From Ralstonia pickettii (GTDB taxonomy: Bacteria > Pseudomonadota > Gammaproteobacteria > Burkholderiales > Burkholderiaceae), in contig NZ_JFZG01000003.1 of assembly GCF_000607165.1 (NCBI RefSeq), positions 450,637-514,636 of the forward strand: a stretch of 64,000 bases of DNA, read 5' to 3'. A program made the position numbers and the translations under genes. Shown here in pieces: positions 1-10,998 of the stretch (position 1 is the first letter of the stretch; every line of letters begins with the position of its first letter). The notes under the pieces were generated by a model. The model was not told the origin of the DNA and did no database searches. It saw nothing but the letters and a program-made list of their open reading frames with translations.

Positions 1-660
1 TTGTCCGATATCGAAGCCGCTGCATTGCCGGAGAACTATTTCACCGTGTGGTCGAACGTGTTCGACCGCGGCTTGCTGGGGCAGGGCGCACACGGCGCCG
101 ATGAAACGCTGCTCGTGCAGGGGGGCTCCAGCGGGATCGGCACGACGGCGATTCAGATCGCGTCTGCGTTGGGTCACCGCGTGTTCGCCACTGCGGGTAG
201 CGCCGACAAGTGCGAGGCCTGCGTCGAACTCGGCGCCACGCGCGCCATCAACTACAAGACCGAAGATTTCGTCGAAATCGTCAAGACCGAGACAGGACGC
301 GGCGCCGACGTGGTGCTCGACATGGTCGGCGGCAGCTATGTCGCGCGCGAAATTGCCTGCACCGCCGATGACGGCCGCATCGTATTGATCGCGTTGCTGG
401 GCGGCGCCAAGGCCGAGGTGCCACTGGGCGACATCCTGCGCCGGCGCATTACGCTGACGGGCTCGACGCTGCGTCCGCGTCCGGTTGCATTCAAGGCGGC
501 CATCGCGGCCAATCTGTATAAGACGGTCTGGCCGTTGCTCGTGTCCGGGCGCATCAAGCCGGTCGTGCATGAGGTCTTACTGGCCGCACAGGCGGCCCAG
601 GCGCATACCTTGATGGAATCGAGTGCTCACATCGGCAAGATTATGTTGGTTTGGGATTGA
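1..660 (+). CDS. NAD(P)H:quinone oxidoreductase, zinc-free MDR family (3' part)
   Basis: The open frame enters from the left edge and stops at 658-660, so about a third of the N-terminus lies outside the window. The visible 219 codons hold the Rossmann half of a medium-chain dehydrogenase/reductase: the nucleotide-binding loop GGSSGIG at visible residues 41-47, then an ATAGSADKCEACVELGA segment typical of the PIG3/quinone oxidoreductase branch, and a C-terminal segment ending HIGKIMLVWD. No structural-zinc cysteine cluster is seen. These enzymes reduce quinones or enones with NADPH. The true start cannot be given, and the TTG at position 1 is taken as an internal codon. tpiA follows from its own promoter. 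Confidence 0.85.
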   Translation: MSDIEAAALPENYFTVWSNVFDRGLLGQGAHGADETLLVQGGSSGIGTTAIQIASALGHRVFATAGSADKCEACVELGATRAINYKTEDFVEIVKTETGRGADVVLDMVGGSYVAREIACTADDGRIVLIALLGGAKAEVPLGDILRRRITLTGSTLRPRPVAFKAAIAANLYKTVWPLLVSGRIKPVVHEVLLAAQAAQAHTLMESSAHIGKIMLVWD

Positions 661-676
661 CTCTAAGACGTCAAAA

Positions 677-706
677 TTGACCCCGTTTTTGCCGCCGCGG
701 TAGAAT
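677..706 (+). promoter_or_regulatory. Putative sigma-70 promoter of tpiA
   Basis: A -35 TTGACC (677-682) and a -10 TAGAAT (701-706) are separated by 18 bp. They lie 33 bp ahead of the tpiA start and directly after the stop of the preceding gene. Both hexamers differ from consensus by one base. Confidence 0.6.
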
Positions 707-739
707 GCCGGGTTTATTTGACAGTCGACCGGGCAAAAC

Positions 740-1486
740 GTGAACGCAAGACCGAAGCTGGTGGTGGGCAACTGGAAGTTGCATGGCACCCTGAGCGCGA
801 ACGCCGCACTGCTTGAACAGATCAAAGCGGCCGGCAAAACCAACGCTACGCTGGCCGTATGTGCGCCATTCCCGTACCTGGCGCAGTGTCAGTCGCTGCT
901 CGCCGGTTCTGCGGTGGGCTGGGGCGCACAGGACGTGTCGGCTGAAACGCGAGGCGCGTTCACCGGCGAAGTGGCGGCGTCGATGCTGTCGGAATTTGGC
1001 TGTGGCTATGTGATTGTCGGTCATTCCGAGCGTCGCTCGTACCACGGCGAAACCGACGCGCAAGTGGCGACCAAGGCGCTGCGTGCACTGGAACATGGCA
1101 TCACCCCGATCGTCTGTGTGGGCGAAACGCTCGCGCAGCGCGAAGCTGGTGAGACCGAGCAGGTGGTAGCCCGCCAACTGGATGCGGTGCTGGAAGCGCT
1201 GTCGGTCGAGCAACTGGGTCGTATCGTCGTGGCGTACGAACCGGTTTGGGCAATCGGCACGGGCAAGACTGCCACCAGCGAGCAGGCGCAGGCTGTGCAC
1301 GCGTTCCTGCGCGCACGTGTTGCTGCCCGCGACGCTGGCGTGGCGCAGCGCTTGGCGATTCTGTACGGCGGCAGCGTCAAGCCGGACAATGCGGGCGAGT
1401 TGTTTGCAATGGCGGACATCGATGGCGGCCTGATCGGCGGTGCATCGCTGAAGGCAGAAGATTTCCTGGCGATCGGTCGCGCATAA
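740..1486 (+). CDS. tpiA: Triosephosphate isomerase
   Basis: Interconverts dihydroxyacetone phosphate and glyceraldehyde 3-phosphate in glycolysis and gluconeogenesis, in the cytoplasm. The 248-residue product has the normal family length and all catalytic residues: Lys13 in GNWK, His95 in VGHSERR and Glu167 in [11 protein letters not shown]. The phosphate-binding LYGGSVKP lies near the C-terminus. The start is a GTG at 740. It is the only start consistent with the conserved N-terminal beta strand beginning at residue 6. secG follows 62 bp downstream on the same strand and could share the transcript. Confidence 0.97.
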   Translation: MNARPKLVVGNWKLHGTLSANAALLEQIKAAGKTNATLAVCAPFPYLAQCQSLLAGSAVGWGAQDVSAETRGAFTGEVAASMLSEFGCGYVIVGHSERRSYHGETDAQVATKALRALEHGITPIVCVGETLAQREAGETEQVVARQLDAVLEALSVEQLGRIVVAYEPVWAIGTGKTATSEQAQAVHAFLRARVAARDAGVAQRLAILYGGSVKPDNAGELFAMADIDGGLIGGASLKAEDFLAIGRA

Positions 1487-1548
1487 GCGATCGATCGAGT
1501 CGCCATGTCACACATGTGCGACTGCAACATATTACTGAGAGAAGCGAA

Positions 1549-1911
1549 ATGGCAATTCTGAAAACTCTGCTGCTGGTTGCGCAAATTCTGAGCGCGCTGG
1601 GCGTGATCGGCCTAGTGCTGTTGCAGCACGGCAAGGGTGCGGACGTTGGGGCGGCGTTTGGGTCCGGCGCGTCGGGCAGCTTGTTTGGCGCCACCGGCTC
1701 GGCCAACTTTCTGTCGCGTACGACGGCCGTGCTGGCAACCGTGTTCTTCATTGCCACGCTGGCGCTGACGCTGATCGGCACCAACAAGGGCAGCGTGTCG
1801 GCAGGTGTGATGGGTTCGGTTGCGCCTGTTACGTCTACGGCATCGGCACCCGTGGCCTCGGCTCCTGCTGTTGCTCCGGGCGCAGCTTCCGCGCCCGCTG
1901 TGCCAAAGTAA
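1549..1911 (+). CDS. secG: Preprotein translocase subunit SecG
   Basis: Small inner-membrane subunit of the SecYEG channel. The 120-residue product has two transmembrane segments (about residues 4-23 and 55-75) joined by the conserved Gly-rich cytoplasmic loop with GAAFGSGASGSLFG. An Ala/Val/Pro-rich low-complexity tail of about 35 residues follows, as in other beta-proteobacterial SecG proteins. The ATG at 1549 is chosen because it gives the conserved start MAILKTLLLVAQ; the frame is open further upstream but without a SecG-like sequence. The order tpiA-secG-tRNA-Leu-nuo is widely conserved in this group. Confidence 0.95.
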   Translation: MAILKTLLLVAQILSALGVIGLVLLQHGKGADVGAAFGSGASGSLFGATGSANFLSRTTAVLATVFFIATLALTLIGTNKGSVSAGVMGSVAPVTSTASAPVASAPAVAPGAASAPAVPK

Positions 1912-1984
1912 TTTGATGTAACGATCGCGGCGTACCGATGGGGTTTTCCGGCGCGCTGCGAGGCATAAGATTTTTGTTTGTGCA

Positions 1985-2014
1985 TTGAACAAAAGCTTTG
2001 CTTTGCGGTAGAAT
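1985..2014 (+). promoter_or_regulatory. Putative promoter for tRNA-Leu and possibly the nuo operon
   Basis: TTGAAC (1985-1990) and TAGAAT (2009-2014) are separated by 18 bp, about 77 bp ahead of the tRNA. No obvious terminator lies between the tRNA and nuoA, so this promoter may also feed the nuo genes. That last point is inference. Confidence 0.5.
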
Positions 2015-2090
2015 GCAAGGCTTGAAACAAAGCGGGAAACGGCAAGGGCGTTAAGTCTCAACCGGGTTCCTGATAGAGTTTCTTCCCCCA

Positions 2091-2175
2091 GCCGACGTGG
2101 TGAAATTGGTAGACACGCTATCTTGAGGGGGTAGTGGCGAAAGCTGTGCGAGTTCGAGTCTCGCCGTCGGCACCA
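2091..2175 (+). tRNA. tRNA-Leu (anticodon GAG)
   Basis: An 85-nt cloverleaf with a long variable arm, as expected for leucine. The acceptor stem pairs GCCGACG (2091-2097) with CGTCGGC (2165-2171), followed by discriminator A and an encoded CCA (2173-2175). The anticodon stem CTATC/GGTAG encloses loop TTGAGGG, with anticodon GAG at 2125-2127. The T-arm has GTTCGAGTC. It decodes CUC and CUU. It sits between secG and nuoA. Confidence 0.97.
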
Positions 2176-2338
2176 ATCAAATTCGGGGTCTGTTCAACGG
2201 GATGTTCCGCGCAGGCCCCTCCGCAAGACGACGCGTAGTCGAGGCGTCGTAAGGCTGCGGACCCGGCGCCTTCGATGGGGCGACAAGGCGCCGCCTGCGG
2301 GCAGTGCTGTTGCAACCATTCAAAAAGGCGGGCCTCCC

Positions 2339-2698
2339 TTGAACCTCGAAGCCTATTTCCCCGTACTGTTGTTCATCGTTGTCGGCGTTGGCCTTGGGCT
2401 TGCTCTGATGACCATCGGCCGAGTCCTCGGTCCGAACAATCCCGATCCTGACAAGCTCTCGCCGTACGAGTGCGGCTTCGAAGCATTCGAAGACGCGCGC
2501 ATGAAGTTCGACGTGCGCTATTACCTCATCGCCATCCTGTTCATCCTGTTCGATCTGGAGACTGCGTTCCTGTTCCCCTGGGGCGTGGCACTGCGTGAGA
2601 TCGGTTGGCCGGGGTTCTTCGCGATGGGCGTGTTTCTTCTCGAGTTTCTCGTGGGCTTCGTCTACATCTGGAAAAAAGGCGCGCTCGATTGGGAGTGA
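2339..2698 (+). CDS. nuoA: NADH-quinone oxidoreductase subunit A
   Basis: Membrane-arm subunit of respiratory complex I. The 119 residues contain three transmembrane helices and the conserved loop [20 protein letters not shown] (about residues 42-61), which faces the quinone cavity with NuoH and NuoD. The start is a TTG at 2339. It gives [12 protein letters not shown], the expected first helix, and no in-frame ATG lies near. nuoB follows after 6 bp. It is the first gene of a complete nuoA-N operon. Confidence 0.96.
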   Translation: MNLEAYFPVLLFIVVGVGLGLALMTIGRVLGPNNPDPDKLSPYECGFEAFEDARMKFDVRYYLIAILFILFDLETAFLFPWGVALREIGWPGFFAMGVFLLEFLVGFVYIWKKGALDWE

Positions 2699-2704
2699 TG
2701 TGAA

Positions 2705-3187
2705 ATGGCGATCGAAGGCGTACTCAATGAAGGCTTTGTCACGACTACCGCTGACAAGCTGATCAACTGGACCCGTACTGGGTCACTCTGGCCGATGACG
2801 TTCGGCTTGGCCTGCTGTGCTGTCGAAATGATGCACGCTGGCGCATCGCGTTATGACCTGGACCGTTTCGGCGTGGTGTTTCGCCCGTCGCCGCGTCAGT
2901 CTGACGTGATGATCGTGGCCGGCACGCTGTGCAACAAGATGGCGCCCGCGCTGCGCAAGGTGTACGACCAGATGGCCGAGCCTCGCTGGGTCATCTCGAT
3001 GGGTTCGTGCGCGAACGGCGGCGGTTACTACCACTACTCGTATTCTGTCGTGCGCGGCTGCGATCGCATCGTGCCGGTCGACGTATACGTGCCGGGCTGT
3101 CCGCCGACGGCAGAAGCACTGATCTACGGCATCATCCAGCTGCAGGCCAAGATCCGTCGCACCAACACCATCGCGCGCAAGGCCTGA
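2705..3187 (+). CDS. nuoB: NADH-quinone oxidoreductase subunit B
   Basis: Peripheral-arm subunit carrying the terminal [4Fe-4S] cluster N2, which passes electrons to ubiquinone. The 160 residues include the four expected ligands: tandem Cys37-Cys38 in [11 protein letters not shown], Cys102 in GSCANGGG and Cys132 in GCPPTAEAL. There is no membrane segment. nuoC begins one base after its stop codon, which suggests translational coupling. Confidence 0.98.
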   Translation: MAIEGVLNEGFVTTTADKLINWTRTGSLWPMTFGLACCAVEMMHAGASRYDLDRFGVVFRPSPRQSDVMIVAGTLCNKMAPALRKVYDQMAEPRWVISMGSCANGGGYYHYSYSVVRGCDRIVPVDVYVPGCPPTAEALIYGIIQLQAKIRRTNTIARKA

Positions 3188-3188
3188 C

Positions 3189-3791
3189 ATGACCGACAAG
3201 CTTGCCATTCTGAAGGCCGCGCTGGAAAAGGCGCTGGGCGATCGCGTTCAAAGCCTGACCGAGTCCGTTGGAGAACTCACCCTCGTGGTGAAGGCTGACG
3301 ATTACCACGACGTTATGCGCACGCTGCGCGACGACGCTTCGCTCAAATTTGAGCAACTGATGGATCTGTGCGGCGTCGATTATGCCGACTACGGCGACGG
3401 TGCCTGGAACGGTCCGCGTTTTGCAGCTGTGTCGCAACTACTGTCGATCACGCACAACTGGCGCGTTCGCGTACGCGTGTTCGCGCCGGACGACGACCTG
3501 CCGGTGGTGTCATCTGTGACTACGATCTGGAGTTCCGCTGACTGGTTCGAGCGCGAAGCGTTCGACCTGTACGGTCTGGTATTCGAGGGCCACCCGGATC
3601 TGCGCCGCATCCTGACTGACTACGGCTTCATCGGTCACCCGTTCCGCAAAGACTTCCCCGTGTCGGGTTACGTTGAAATGCGCTACGACCCGGTGCAGCG
3701 CCGCGTGGTCTACCAGCCGGTAACCATCGAGCCGCGCGAGATTACGCCGCGTGTGATCCGCGAGAATCAATACGGTGGTCTGAAGCACTGA
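3189..3791 (+). CDS. nuoC: NADH-quinone oxidoreductase subunit C
   Basis: The 30-kDa-type subunit of the complex I connecting module. The 200 residues carry the family signature [20 protein letters not shown] at about residues 120-139. The C-terminal extension (residues about 160-200) is of the type that joins NuoD, but here nuoC and nuoD are separate genes, unlike the fused nuoCD of enterobacteria. It lies between nuoB (1 bp away) and nuoD (13 bp). Confidence 0.97.
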   Translation: MTDKLAILKAALEKALGDRVQSLTESVGELTLVVKADDYHDVMRTLRDDASLKFEQLMDLCGVDYADYGDGAWNGPRFAAVSQLLSITHNWRVRVRVFAPDDDLPVVSSVTTIWSSADWFEREAFDLYGLVFEGHPDLRRILTDYGFIGHPFRKDFPVSGYVEMRYDPVQRRVVYQPVTIEPREITPRVIRENQYGGLKH

Positions 3792-3804
3792 AGGGCGCCC
3801 GATC

Positions 3805-5058
3805 ATGGCAGATATCAAGAACTACACCCTGAACTTCGGTCCGCAACACCCGGCCGCACACGGCGTGCTGCGCCTAGTGCTTGAGCTGGACGGCGAAGTC
3901 ATTCAACGTGCCGACCCGCACATCGGTCTGCTGCACCGCGCGACTGAAAAGCTCGCCGAGCAGAAGACCTGGATTCAGAGCGTGCCGTACATGGATCGCC
4001 TCGACTACGTGTCGATGATGGTCAACGAGCACGCCTACGTGATGGCAATCGAGCGCCTGCTAGGCCTCGAAGTACCGCTGCGTGCGCAGTACATCCGCGT
4101 CATGTTCGACGAGATCACGCGGATCATGAACCACCTGATGTGGATTGGTTCGCACGCGCTGGACGTGGGCGCCATGGCGGTGTTCCTGTACGCCTTCCGC
4201 GAGCGTGAAGACCTGTTCGATATGTATGAGGCGGTTTCGGGCGCGCGCATGCACGCTGCCTACTACCGTCCGGGCGGTGTCTATCGCGATCTGCCCGACA
4301 CGATGCCGCAATACAAGGCATCCAAGGTGCGCAACGAGAAAGCCCTGGCGGCCCTGAACGAAACGCGTTCGGGTTCGCTGCTGGACTTCATTGAAGACTT
4401 CACCAACCGCTTCCCGAAGTATGTTGACGAGTACGAAACGCTGCTGACCGATAACCGGATTTGGAAGCAACGTCTGGTTGGTATCGGCGTGGTGAGCCCG
4501 GAGCGTGCGCTTAACAAAGGTTTCTCCGGTGCAATGTTGCGTGGTTCAGGCATCGAATGGGATGTGCGCAAGAAGCAGCCGTACGAAGTGTACGACCGCG
4601 TCGATTTCGACATCCCGGTTGGCGTGAACGGCGATTGCTACGACCGTTATCTGGTGCGCGTGGAAGAAATGCGCCAGAGCAATCGCATCATTCGTCAGTG
4701 CATCGAGTGGCTGCGCAAAAACCCCGGTCCGGTGATCACCGATAACCACAAGGTGGCGCCGCCGTCGCGCGTGGACATGAAGACCAACATGGAGGAGCTG
4801 ATTCACCACTTCAAGCTCTTCACGGAAGGTATGCACGTGCCCGAAGGTGAGGCATACGCCGCCGTTGAGCACCCGAAAGGTGAGTTCGGCATCTATGCAA
4901 TCTCCGACGGCGCCAACAAGCCGTACCGTCTGAAGATCCGCGCACCGGGCTTCGTTCATCTGGCCGCGCTCGACGAAATGGCGAAGGGTCACATGATTGC
5001 CGACGCGGTGACGATCATCGGTACGCAAGACATCGTGTTTGGCGAGATCGATCGCTGA
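3805..5058 (+). CDS. nuoD: NADH-quinone oxidoreductase subunit D
   Basis: The 49-kDa-type subunit that, with NuoB, forms the quinone-reduction site. Length is 417 residues, normal for the unfused form. Landmarks are [10 protein letters not shown] near the N-terminus, [12 protein letters not shown] at about residue 47, and the C-terminal DIVFGEIDR, the remnant of the [NiFe]-hydrogenase large-subunit fold. A 114-bp gap without a gene separates it from nuoE, one of the two longest gaps in the operon. Confidence 0.97.
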   Translation: MADIKNYTLNFGPQHPAAHGVLRLVLELDGEVIQRADPHIGLLHRATEKLAEQKTWIQSVPYMDRLDYVSMMVNEHAYVMAIERLLGLEVPLRAQYIRVMFDEITRIMNHLMWIGSHALDVGAMAVFLYAFREREDLFDMYEAVSGARMHAAYYRPGGVYRDLPDTMPQYKASKVRNEKALAALNETRSGSLLDFIEDFTNRFPKYVDEYETLLTDNRIWKQRLVGIGVVSPERALNKGFSGAMLRGSGIEWDVRKKQPYEVYDRVDFDIPVGVNGDCYDRYLVRVEEMRQSNRIIRQCIEWLRKNPGPVITDNHKVAPPSRVDMKTNMEELIHHFKLFTEGMHVPEGEAYAAVEHPKGEFGIYAISDGANKPYRLKIRAPGFVHLAALDEMAKGHMIADAVTIIGTQDIVFGEIDR

Positions 5059-5172
5059 ACCAGCAGGAAACAAGGTTTGACGCGCAGGCAAGCGCGGCTG
5101 TGAAACGAGGACGCCCGCCGGGGTAAGGCAGCTAGGTAACACGCCCCGCGTCCCGCACCAATCGCAACGAAC

Positions 5173-5676
5173 ATGCTATCAGCAGAAGCTCTCAAGGAAA
5201 TTGACCGGGCGGTCGCGAAATATCCCGCCGACCAGAAGCAGTCCGCCGTGATGGCGGCGCTGGCGGTCGCGCAGAGCGAGAAAGGCTGGGTCTCGCCCGA
5301 AGTCATGCAGTTCGTGGCCGAGTACCTCGAAATGCCGCCGGTGTGGGTCGAGGAAGTGGCGACGTTCTACAACATGTACGACACCAAGCCGGTGGGCCGC
5401 TTCAAGCTGTCGGTGTGCACGAACTTGCCGTGCGCATTGTCGGGCGGCGAGCGTGCGGCCGACTACCTGAAGAAGAAGCTGGGCATCGGTTTCAACGAGA
5501 CCACCGCCGACGGCAACTTCACGCTGAAGGAAGGCGAGTGCATGGGCGCGTGCGGTGATGCGCCGGTCATGATCGTCAACAATACCCACATGTGCAGCTT
5601 CATGAGCAACGAGAAGCTCGACGCGCTGATCGCCGACCTCCAGTCGAAGGCGCCGACCAAGGGAGCAGGCAAGTAA
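5173..5676 (+). CDS. nuoE: NADH-quinone oxidoreductase subunit E
   Basis: The 24-kDa-type subunit of the NADH-input module with a thioredoxin-like fold and [2Fe-2S] cluster N1a. The four ligands are Cys82 and Cys87 (CTNLPCALSGG) and Cys123 and Cys127 (CMGACGDAP). The product has 167 residues. The helical N-terminal part contacts NuoF. Its stop codon is immediately followed by the nuoF ATG, so the two are probably translated together. The ribosome-binding site before 5173 is weak. Confidence 0.97.
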   Translation: MLSAEALKEIDRAVAKYPADQKQSAVMAALAVAQSEKGWVSPEVMQFVAEYLEMPPVWVEEVATFYNMYDTKPVGRFKLSVCTNLPCALSGGERAADYLKKKLGIGFNETTADGNFTLKEGECMGACGDAPVMIVNNTHMCSFMSNEKLDALIADLQSKAPTKGAGK

Positions 5677-6972
5677 ATGACCTCTCTGCACGACCGACAT
5701 ATCCAGCCGTTGATTCTCGCTGGCCTGAACGGCGACAACTGGCACCTCGACGATTACGTCAAGCGTGGCGGCTATCAACAGCTCAAGCGCATCCTTACCG
5801 AGAAGGTCACCCCTGAACAGGTCATTGCTGACGTGAAAGCGTCGGGCCTGCGCGGTCGTGGCGGTGCGGGCTTCCCGACTGGTCTGAAGTGGAGCTTCAT
5901 GCCCCGCCAGTTCCCGGGTCAGAAGTATCTGGTCTGCAACACGGACGAAGGCGAGCCGGGTACGTTCAAGGATCGCGACATCATCCGCTACAACCCGCAC
6001 GCGTTGATCGAAGGCATGGCCATCGGCGGTTATGCGATGGGCATCACCGTGGGCTACAACTATATCCACGGCGAAATCTGGAACGAATACAAGATCTTCG
6101 AGCAGGCGCTTGAAGAGGCGCGTGCTGCGGGTTTCCTGGGTGACAACATCCTGGGTTCCGGTTTCAACTTCCAGCTGCATGCGCACCATGGCTATGGCGC
6201 GTACATCTGCGGCGAAGAAACCGCGCTGCTCGAATCGCTGGAGGGCAAGAAGGGGCAGCCGCGTTTCAAGCCGCCGTTCCCGGCGAGCTTTGGTCTGTAC
6301 GGCAAGCCGACCACCATCAACAACACCGAAACCTTTGCCGCAGTGCCGTTCCTGCTGTCCATCGGTCCGGACAACTACCTGAAGATGGGCAAGCCGAACA
6401 ACGGCGGCTCGAAGATCTTCTCTGTGTCCGGCGACGTGGAGCGTCCGGGCAACTACGAGATTCCGCTCGGCACGCCGTTCTCCAAGCTGCTGGAGCTGGC
6501 CGGCGGCATGCGCGGCGGAAAGAAACTCAAGGCGGTCATTCCGGGTGGTTCGTCGGCGCCGGTGGTGCCGGCCGACCTGATGATGGCCTCCGACATGGAC
6601 TACGATTCGATCGCCAAGGCTGGCTCGATGCTGGGCTCGGGCGCTGTGATCGTGATGGACGAAACGCGCTGCATGGTGAAATCGCTGCTGCGTCTGTCGT
6701 ATTTCTATTTCGAAGAGTCGTGCGGCCAGTGCACGCCGTGCCGCGAAGGCACTGGCTGGCTGTATCGCGTGGTCGACCGCATCGAGCACGGCAAGGGCCG
6801 CCAGGAAGACCTGGACCTGCTGAACAACGTGGCCGAAAACATCATGGGCCGGACTATCTGCGCGCTCGGCGATGCCGCTGCGATGCCGGTCCGCGGCATG
6901 CTCAAGCACTACTGGGATGAGTTCGCGTATCACGTCGAACACAAGCAGTGCATGGTGCCCACCTACATTTAA
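5677..6972 (+). CDS. nuoF: NADH-quinone oxidoreductase subunit F
   Basis: The 51-kDa-type subunit that oxidises NADH, holding FMN and [4Fe-4S] cluster N3. In the 431 residues the glycine-rich NADH/FMN loop is [10 protein letters not shown] at 60-69, and the cluster ligands are Cys349, Cys352 and Cys355 ([12 protein letters not shown]) with Cys395 (TICALGD). nuoG starts 12 bp downstream. Nothing unusual is seen. Confidence 0.98.
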   Translation: MTSLHDRHIQPLILAGLNGDNWHLDDYVKRGGYQQLKRILTEKVTPEQVIADVKASGLRGRGGAGFPTGLKWSFMPRQFPGQKYLVCNTDEGEPGTFKDRDIIRYNPHALIEGMAIGGYAMGITVGYNYIHGEIWNEYKIFEQALEEARAAGFLGDNILGSGFNFQLHAHHGYGAYICGEETALLESLEGKKGQPRFKPPFPASFGLYGKPTTINNTETFAAVPFLLSIGPDNYLKMGKPNNGGSKIFSVSGDVERPGNYEIPLGTPFSKLLELAGGMRGGKKLKAVIPGGSSAPVVPADLMMASDMDYDSIAKAGSMLGSGAVIVMDETRCMVKSLLRLSYFYFEESCGQCTPCREGTGWLYRVVDRIEHGKGRQEDLDLLNNVAENIMGRTICALGDAAAMPVRGMLKHYWDEFAYHVEHKQCMVPTYI

Positions 6973-6984
6973 GCGTGGCAGAAC

Positions 6985-9336
6985 ATGGTTGAAATCGAAA
7001 TCGATGGCAAGAAGGTCGAGGTTGCCGAAGGCAGCCTAGTGATGGAGGCGGCTCGCCAGACGGGCACCTACATTCCTCACTTCTGCTATCACCGCAAACT
7101 GTCGGTCGCGGCCAACTGCCGGATGTGCTTGGTCGAAGTCGAGAAGGCGCCCAAGGCTCTGCCCGCCTGCGCCACGCCTGTAACCGCGGGCATGAAGGTC
7201 TTCACAAACTCCGAAAAGGCGGTGAAGGCACAGAAGTCCGTGATGGAATTCCTGCTGATTAACCACCCGCTGGATTGCCCGATCTGTGATCAGGGTGGCG
7301 AGTGCCAACTGCAGGATCTGGCTGTGGGCTACGGCAAGTCTGAATCGCGCTACCAGGAAGAGAAGCGTGTGGTGTTCCACAAGAACGTGGGCCCGCTGAT
7401 CTCTATGGAAGAGATGACGCGGTGCATTCACTGCACGCGTTGCGTCCGCTTTGGTCAGGAAATTGCCGGCGTGATGGAACTGGGCATGCTCAACCGAGGT
7501 GAGCATTCCGAGATCACGACGTTCGTTGGGCAGACCGTTGACTCCGAGTTGTCGGGCAACATGATTGACCTGTGCCCGGTCGGCGCGCTGACCAGCAAGC
7601 CGTTCCGCTATTCGGCCCGTACGTGGGAGCTGGCACGCCGCAAGTCGGTGTCGCCGCACGACGGCCTGGGCGCGAACGTGATCGTCCAGACGAAGAATCA
7701 GCGCGTCATGCGCGTTCTGCCGCTGGACAACGAAGCCATCAACGAATGCTGGCTTTCCGACAAGGACCGTTTCGCCTATGAAGGCGTGAACAGCGACGAT
7801 CGTCTGACTCAGCCGATGCTCAAGCAAGGCGGTCAGTGGAAGGCCGTCGACTGGACTACGGCGCTGGAATACGTCGCCAACGGCCTGAACGAAATCAAGC
7901 GTGACCATGGCGCTGAGCAGATCGGTGCATTGGCCAGCCCGCACAGCACGCTGGAAGAGCTGTTCTTGCTGCAAAAGCTGGTACGTGGCATTGGCAGCGA
8001 CAACGTCGATTTCCGTCTGCGCCAATCCGATTTTTCCGTCAAGCCGACGGGCGCTCCGTGGCTAGGCCTGCCGATCGCCGATGTGTCGTTGCTGCAGCGC
8101 ACGCTGGTTGTTGGCGCCTTCCTGCGCAAGGATCATCCGCTGCTGGCTGCGCGTCTGCGGCAGGCAGGCAAGAAGGGTGCACAACTGAACGTGATCGGCG
8201 CCGGTGGCGAAGATCTATTGATGCCCGCCACGCAACTGTTGGGTGCACCGTCGCAATGGCTGTCGCTGCTGTCGCAAGTGGCGGTGGCCGTGGCTGCTGC
8301 CAACAACGTTGCCCGTCCAGGCGGTACCGATGGCATCGAAGCCGGTGACGTTGCCAAGCGCATTGCTGCAAGCCTCGCTTCGGGCGAGCGCAAGGCTGTG
8401 TTCCTCGGCAACGCTGCGGTGGCGCATCCGCAATTCTCGCAACTGCACGCGCTGGCTCAGTGGGTTGCGCAGCAAACCGGCGCGACGCTCGGCTTCCTGA
8501 CGGAAGCGGCCAACACAGTTGGTGGCTACATTGCCGGTGCGCTGCCGCAAAGCAATGGCCTCGACGCCGCCGCCATGCTGGCGCAACCGCGTCGTGCTTA
8601 CGTGCTACTGGGCGCCGAACCTGAATTCGATACCGCGAACCCGGTACAGGCCCGTGCGGCGCTGGACCAGGCTGACACTGTGATCGTTCTGGCGCCATTT
8701 GCCTCCCGCGCTGCACTCGAGTACGCCGACGTGCTGCTACCGACCGCGCCGTTCACGGAAACTTCCGGCACCTTCGTCAACTGCGAAGGTCTGCCGCAAA
8801 GCTTCAACGGCGTTGTGCGCAGCCTGGGCGATTCGCGTCCGGCGTGGAAGGTCCTGCGCGTGCTGGGCAACCTGCTGAACGTGTCGGGCTTCGAATACGA
8901 CAGCTCGGAAGTGGTGCGCGACGAAGTGCTGGCCAAGCCGGTCACCGCCCGTTTGTCGAACACGACGACGGCACAGACCGCTGCTCCGGCAGCCGCCGCG
9001 ACAAGCATCGAACGTCTGGCCGATGTACCGATCTACCACGCCGATCCGATCGTGCGCCGCGCTGGTTCGCTGCAACTGACGGCTGCAGCACGCGCCGCCG
9101 TGCGCGCTGGCTTGCCGGCTGACCTCTATGCGCAACTCGGCCTTGCCGATGGTGATGCCGTGCGCGTGACGCAAGGGCAGAGCAGTGTGGTGCTGCCGGC
9201 CGTGCTGGACAAGTCGCTGGCTTCCGGTGTGGTCCGCGTGCCGGCTGCCACCGAGGCTTCGGCTCAGCTGGGTGCCATGTTCGGCGCGGTGAGCGTTGAG
9301 AAGGTTGAATCGTCCGCGCTGGCGGCTACGGTGTAA
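6985..9336 (+). CDS. nuoG: NADH-quinone oxidoreductase subunit G
   Basis: Largest peripheral-arm subunit, carrying iron-sulfur clusters N1b, N4 and N5. Of 783 residues, the N-terminal ferredoxin-like domain has Cys34, Cys45, Cys48 and Cys62 for a [2Fe-2S] centre. It is followed by His94-x3-Cys98-x2-Cys101-x5-Cys107 and by a CIHCTRC block near residue 147. The rest is a molybdopterin-oxidoreductase-like domain that is catalytically inert in complex I, with an Ala-rich C-terminal region (about residues 650-680) of low conservation. nuoH starts 8 bp downstream. Confidence 0.97.
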   Translation: MVEIEIDGKKVEVAEGSLVMEAARQTGTYIPHFCYHRKLSVAANCRMCLVEVEKAPKALPACATPVTAGMKVFTNSEKAVKAQKSVMEFLLINHPLDCPICDQGGECQLQDLAVGYGKSESRYQEEKRVVFHKNVGPLISMEEMTRCIHCTRCVRFGQEIAGVMELGMLNRGEHSEITTFVGQTVDSELSGNMIDLCPVGALTSKPFRYSARTWELARRKSVSPHDGLGANVIVQTKNQRVMRVLPLDNEAINECWLSDKDRFAYEGVNSDDRLTQPMLKQGGQWKAVDWTTALEYVANGLNEIKRDHGAEQIGALASPHSTLEELFLLQKLVRGIGSDNVDFRLRQSDFSVKPTGAPWLGLPIADVSLLQRTLVVGAFLRKDHPLLAARLRQAGKKGAQLNVIGAGGEDLLMPATQLLGAPSQWLSLLSQVAVAVAAANNVARPGGTDGIEAGDVAKRIAASLASGERKAVFLGNAAVAHPQFSQLHALAQWVAQQTGATLGFLTEAANTVGGYIAGALPQSNGLDAAAMLAQPRRAYVLLGAEPEFDTANPVQARAALDQADTVIVLAPFASRAALEYADVLLPTAPFTETSGTFVNCEGLPQSFNGVVRSLGDSRPAWKVLRVLGNLLNVSGFEYDSSEVVRDEVLAKPVTARLSNTTTAQTAAPAAAATSIERLADVPIYHADPIVRRAGSLQLTAAARAAVRAGLPADLYAQLGLADGDAVRVTQGQSSVVLPAVLDKSLASGVVRVPAATEASAQLGAMFGAVSVEKVESSALAATV

Positions 9337-9344
9337 GGGTCAAC

Positions 9345-10409
9345 ATGATCGAGTCGATTACTTCTTTCGGTACCGCCACCTTTGGTGGATGGTGGCCGCT
9401 GATCTGGACGCTGGTCCGCGCGGTCTGCATCATTCTGCCGTTGCTGCTGTGCGTCGCTTACCTGATCCTGTGGGAGCGCAAGCTCATTGGCTGGATGCAC
9501 GTGCGTCTGGGCCCGAACCGCGTGGGCCCAATGGGTCTGCTGCAACCGATTGCCGACGTGCTCAAGCTGCTGCTCAAGGAAGTCATGGTGCCGAGCGCGG
9601 TCAGCCGCGGCATGTACATCATCGCGCCGCTGATGGTGCTGATGCCCGCCGTGGCGATCTGGGCGGTGATTCCGTTCCAGGCCGAAGCCATGGTGTCGAA
9701 CATCAACGCCGGCCTGCTGTACGTGATGGCGATCAGCTCGGTGGGCGTGTACGGCGTGATCCTGGCCGGCTGGGCTTCGAACTCCAAGTACGCGTTCCTG
9801 GGTGCGATGCGCGCCTCGGCACAGATGATTTCGTACGAAATCGCCATGGGCTTCGCGCTCGTGACGGTGTTGATGGTGACGGGCAGCCTGAACCTGTCGG
9901 ACATCGTTAACTCGCAGAACCGCGGTTTCTTTGCGGGTCACGGCATCAACATCCTCTCGTGGAACTGGCTGCCGCTGCTGCCGATGTTCGGCGTCTACTT
10001 CATCTCGGGTGTGGCAGAAACGAACCGCCACCCGTTCGACGTGGTGGAAGGCGAATCCGAAATCGTGGCCGGTCACATGATCGAATACTCGGGCATGGCG
10101 TTCGCGCTGTTCTTCCTGGCCGAGTACATCAACATGATCGTCATCTCGGCGCTGACGGCGACGCTGTTCCTGGGCGGCTGGGCTTCGCCGATCGATGCAC
10201 CGGTCCTCAACTGGATTCCGGGCTTCTTCTGGCTGCTGATCAAGGTTTTCCTGCTGCTGTCGGTCTTTATCTGGCTGCGTGCATCGTTCCCGCGCTATCG
10301 CTATGACCAGATCATGCGTCTGGGCTGGAAGATATTCATTCCGCTCACTGTGGGCTGGCTTGTCGTCGTCGCCATCTGGTTGGTGTCGCCGTGGAACATC
10401 TGGAAGTAA
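9345..10409 (+). CDS. nuoH: NADH-quinone oxidoreductase subunit H
   Basis: Membrane subunit at the junction of the two arms, forming much of the quinone channel. The 354 residues contain about eight transmembrane helices. Conserved loops include [19 protein letters not shown] (about residues 49-67) and [20 protein letters not shown] (about 226-245). The ATG at 9345 follows the nuoG stop closely. Confidence 0.97.
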   Translation: MIESITSFGTATFGGWWPLIWTLVRAVCIILPLLLCVAYLILWERKLIGWMHVRLGPNRVGPMGLLQPIADVLKLLLKEVMVPSAVSRGMYIIAPLMVLMPAVAIWAVIPFQAEAMVSNINAGLLYVMAISSVGVYGVILAGWASNSKYAFLGAMRASAQMISYEIAMGFALVTVLMVTGSLNLSDIVNSQNRGFFAGHGINILSWNWLPLLPMFGVYFISGVAETNRHPFDVVEGESEIVAGHMIEYSGMAFALFFLAEYINMIVISALTATLFLGGWASPIDAPVLNWIPGFFWLLIKVFLLLSVFIWLRASFPRYRYDQIMRLGWKIFIPLTVGWLVVVAIWLVSPWNIWK

Positions 10410-10429
10410 CGGGACAATAGGAAGGCACC

Positions 10430-10921
10430 ATGTTGCTTGCCATCAAGGAATTTTTTAACAGTCTGCTCCTGAAGGAACTCTTCAAGGGGCTGGCGCTGAC
10501 CGGGCGCTATCTGTTTGCGCGCAAGATCACTGTTCTCTTTCCGGAAGAGAAGACGCCGCTGTCGCCGCGTTTCCGCGGTCTGCATGCACTGCGTCGCTAT
10601 CCGAACGGCGAAGAACGCTGCATCGCTTGTAAGCTGTGCGAGGCCGTTTGCCCGGCTCTGGCCATTACGATTGAGTCGGATCAGCGCGACGACGGCACTC
10701 GCCGTACCACGCGCTACGACATCGACCTGACCAAATGTATTTTCTGCGGCTTCTGTGAAGAGGCTTGCCCGGTGGACGCCATCGTCGAGACGCACATCCT
10801 GGAATACCACGGTGAAAAGCGCGGCGACCTGTATTTCACCAAGGACATGCTGCTGGCCGTGGGTGATCGCTTCGAGCCGGAAATTGCGGCCAACAAGGCA
10901 GCCGACGCAAAGTACCGCTGA
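10430..10921 (+). CDS. nuoI: NADH-quinone oxidoreductase subunit I
   Basis: The 23-kDa-type ferredoxin subunit holding [4Fe-4S] clusters N6a and N6b, between NuoG and NuoB. The 163 residues show two complete ligand blocks, [12 protein letters not shown] and [14 protein letters not shown]. The N-terminal 40 residues form an amphipathic helix that lies on the membrane. A 146-bp gap follows before nuoJ, the longest within the operon. Confidence 0.97.
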   Translation: MLLAIKEFFNSLLLKELFKGLALTGRYLFARKITVLFPEEKTPLSPRFRGLHALRRYPNGEERCIACKLCEAVCPALAITIESDQRDDGTRRTTRYDIDLTKCIFCGFCEEACPVDAIVETHILEYHGEKRGDLYFTKDMLLAVGDRFEPEIAANKAADAKYR

Positions 10922-10968
10922 TTCAGAACGTCCGCCGTGCGGTTGGCGGGCGGTGCAGTTGACATCCC

Positions 10969-10998
10969 GGTTGGACAACGGCTCTTTGAGAGCCAACC
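10969..10998 (+). other. Hairpin in the nuoI-nuoJ gap
   Basis: The 146-bp gap between nuoI and nuoJ holds a GGCTCT-TTG-AGAGCC hairpin (10980-10994) flanked by GGTT (10969-10972) and AACC (10995-10998) that could extend the pairing around a bulge. There is no U-tract, so it is not a standard terminator. It could affect mRNA processing or stability, which is not shown. Confidence 0.35.

Noticed and set aside
5179..6942. A 587-codon open frame antisense to nuoE and nuoF
   Set aside because: Both plus-strand genes have all their cluster-binding motifs. The antisense product is Arg/His-rich composition noise.
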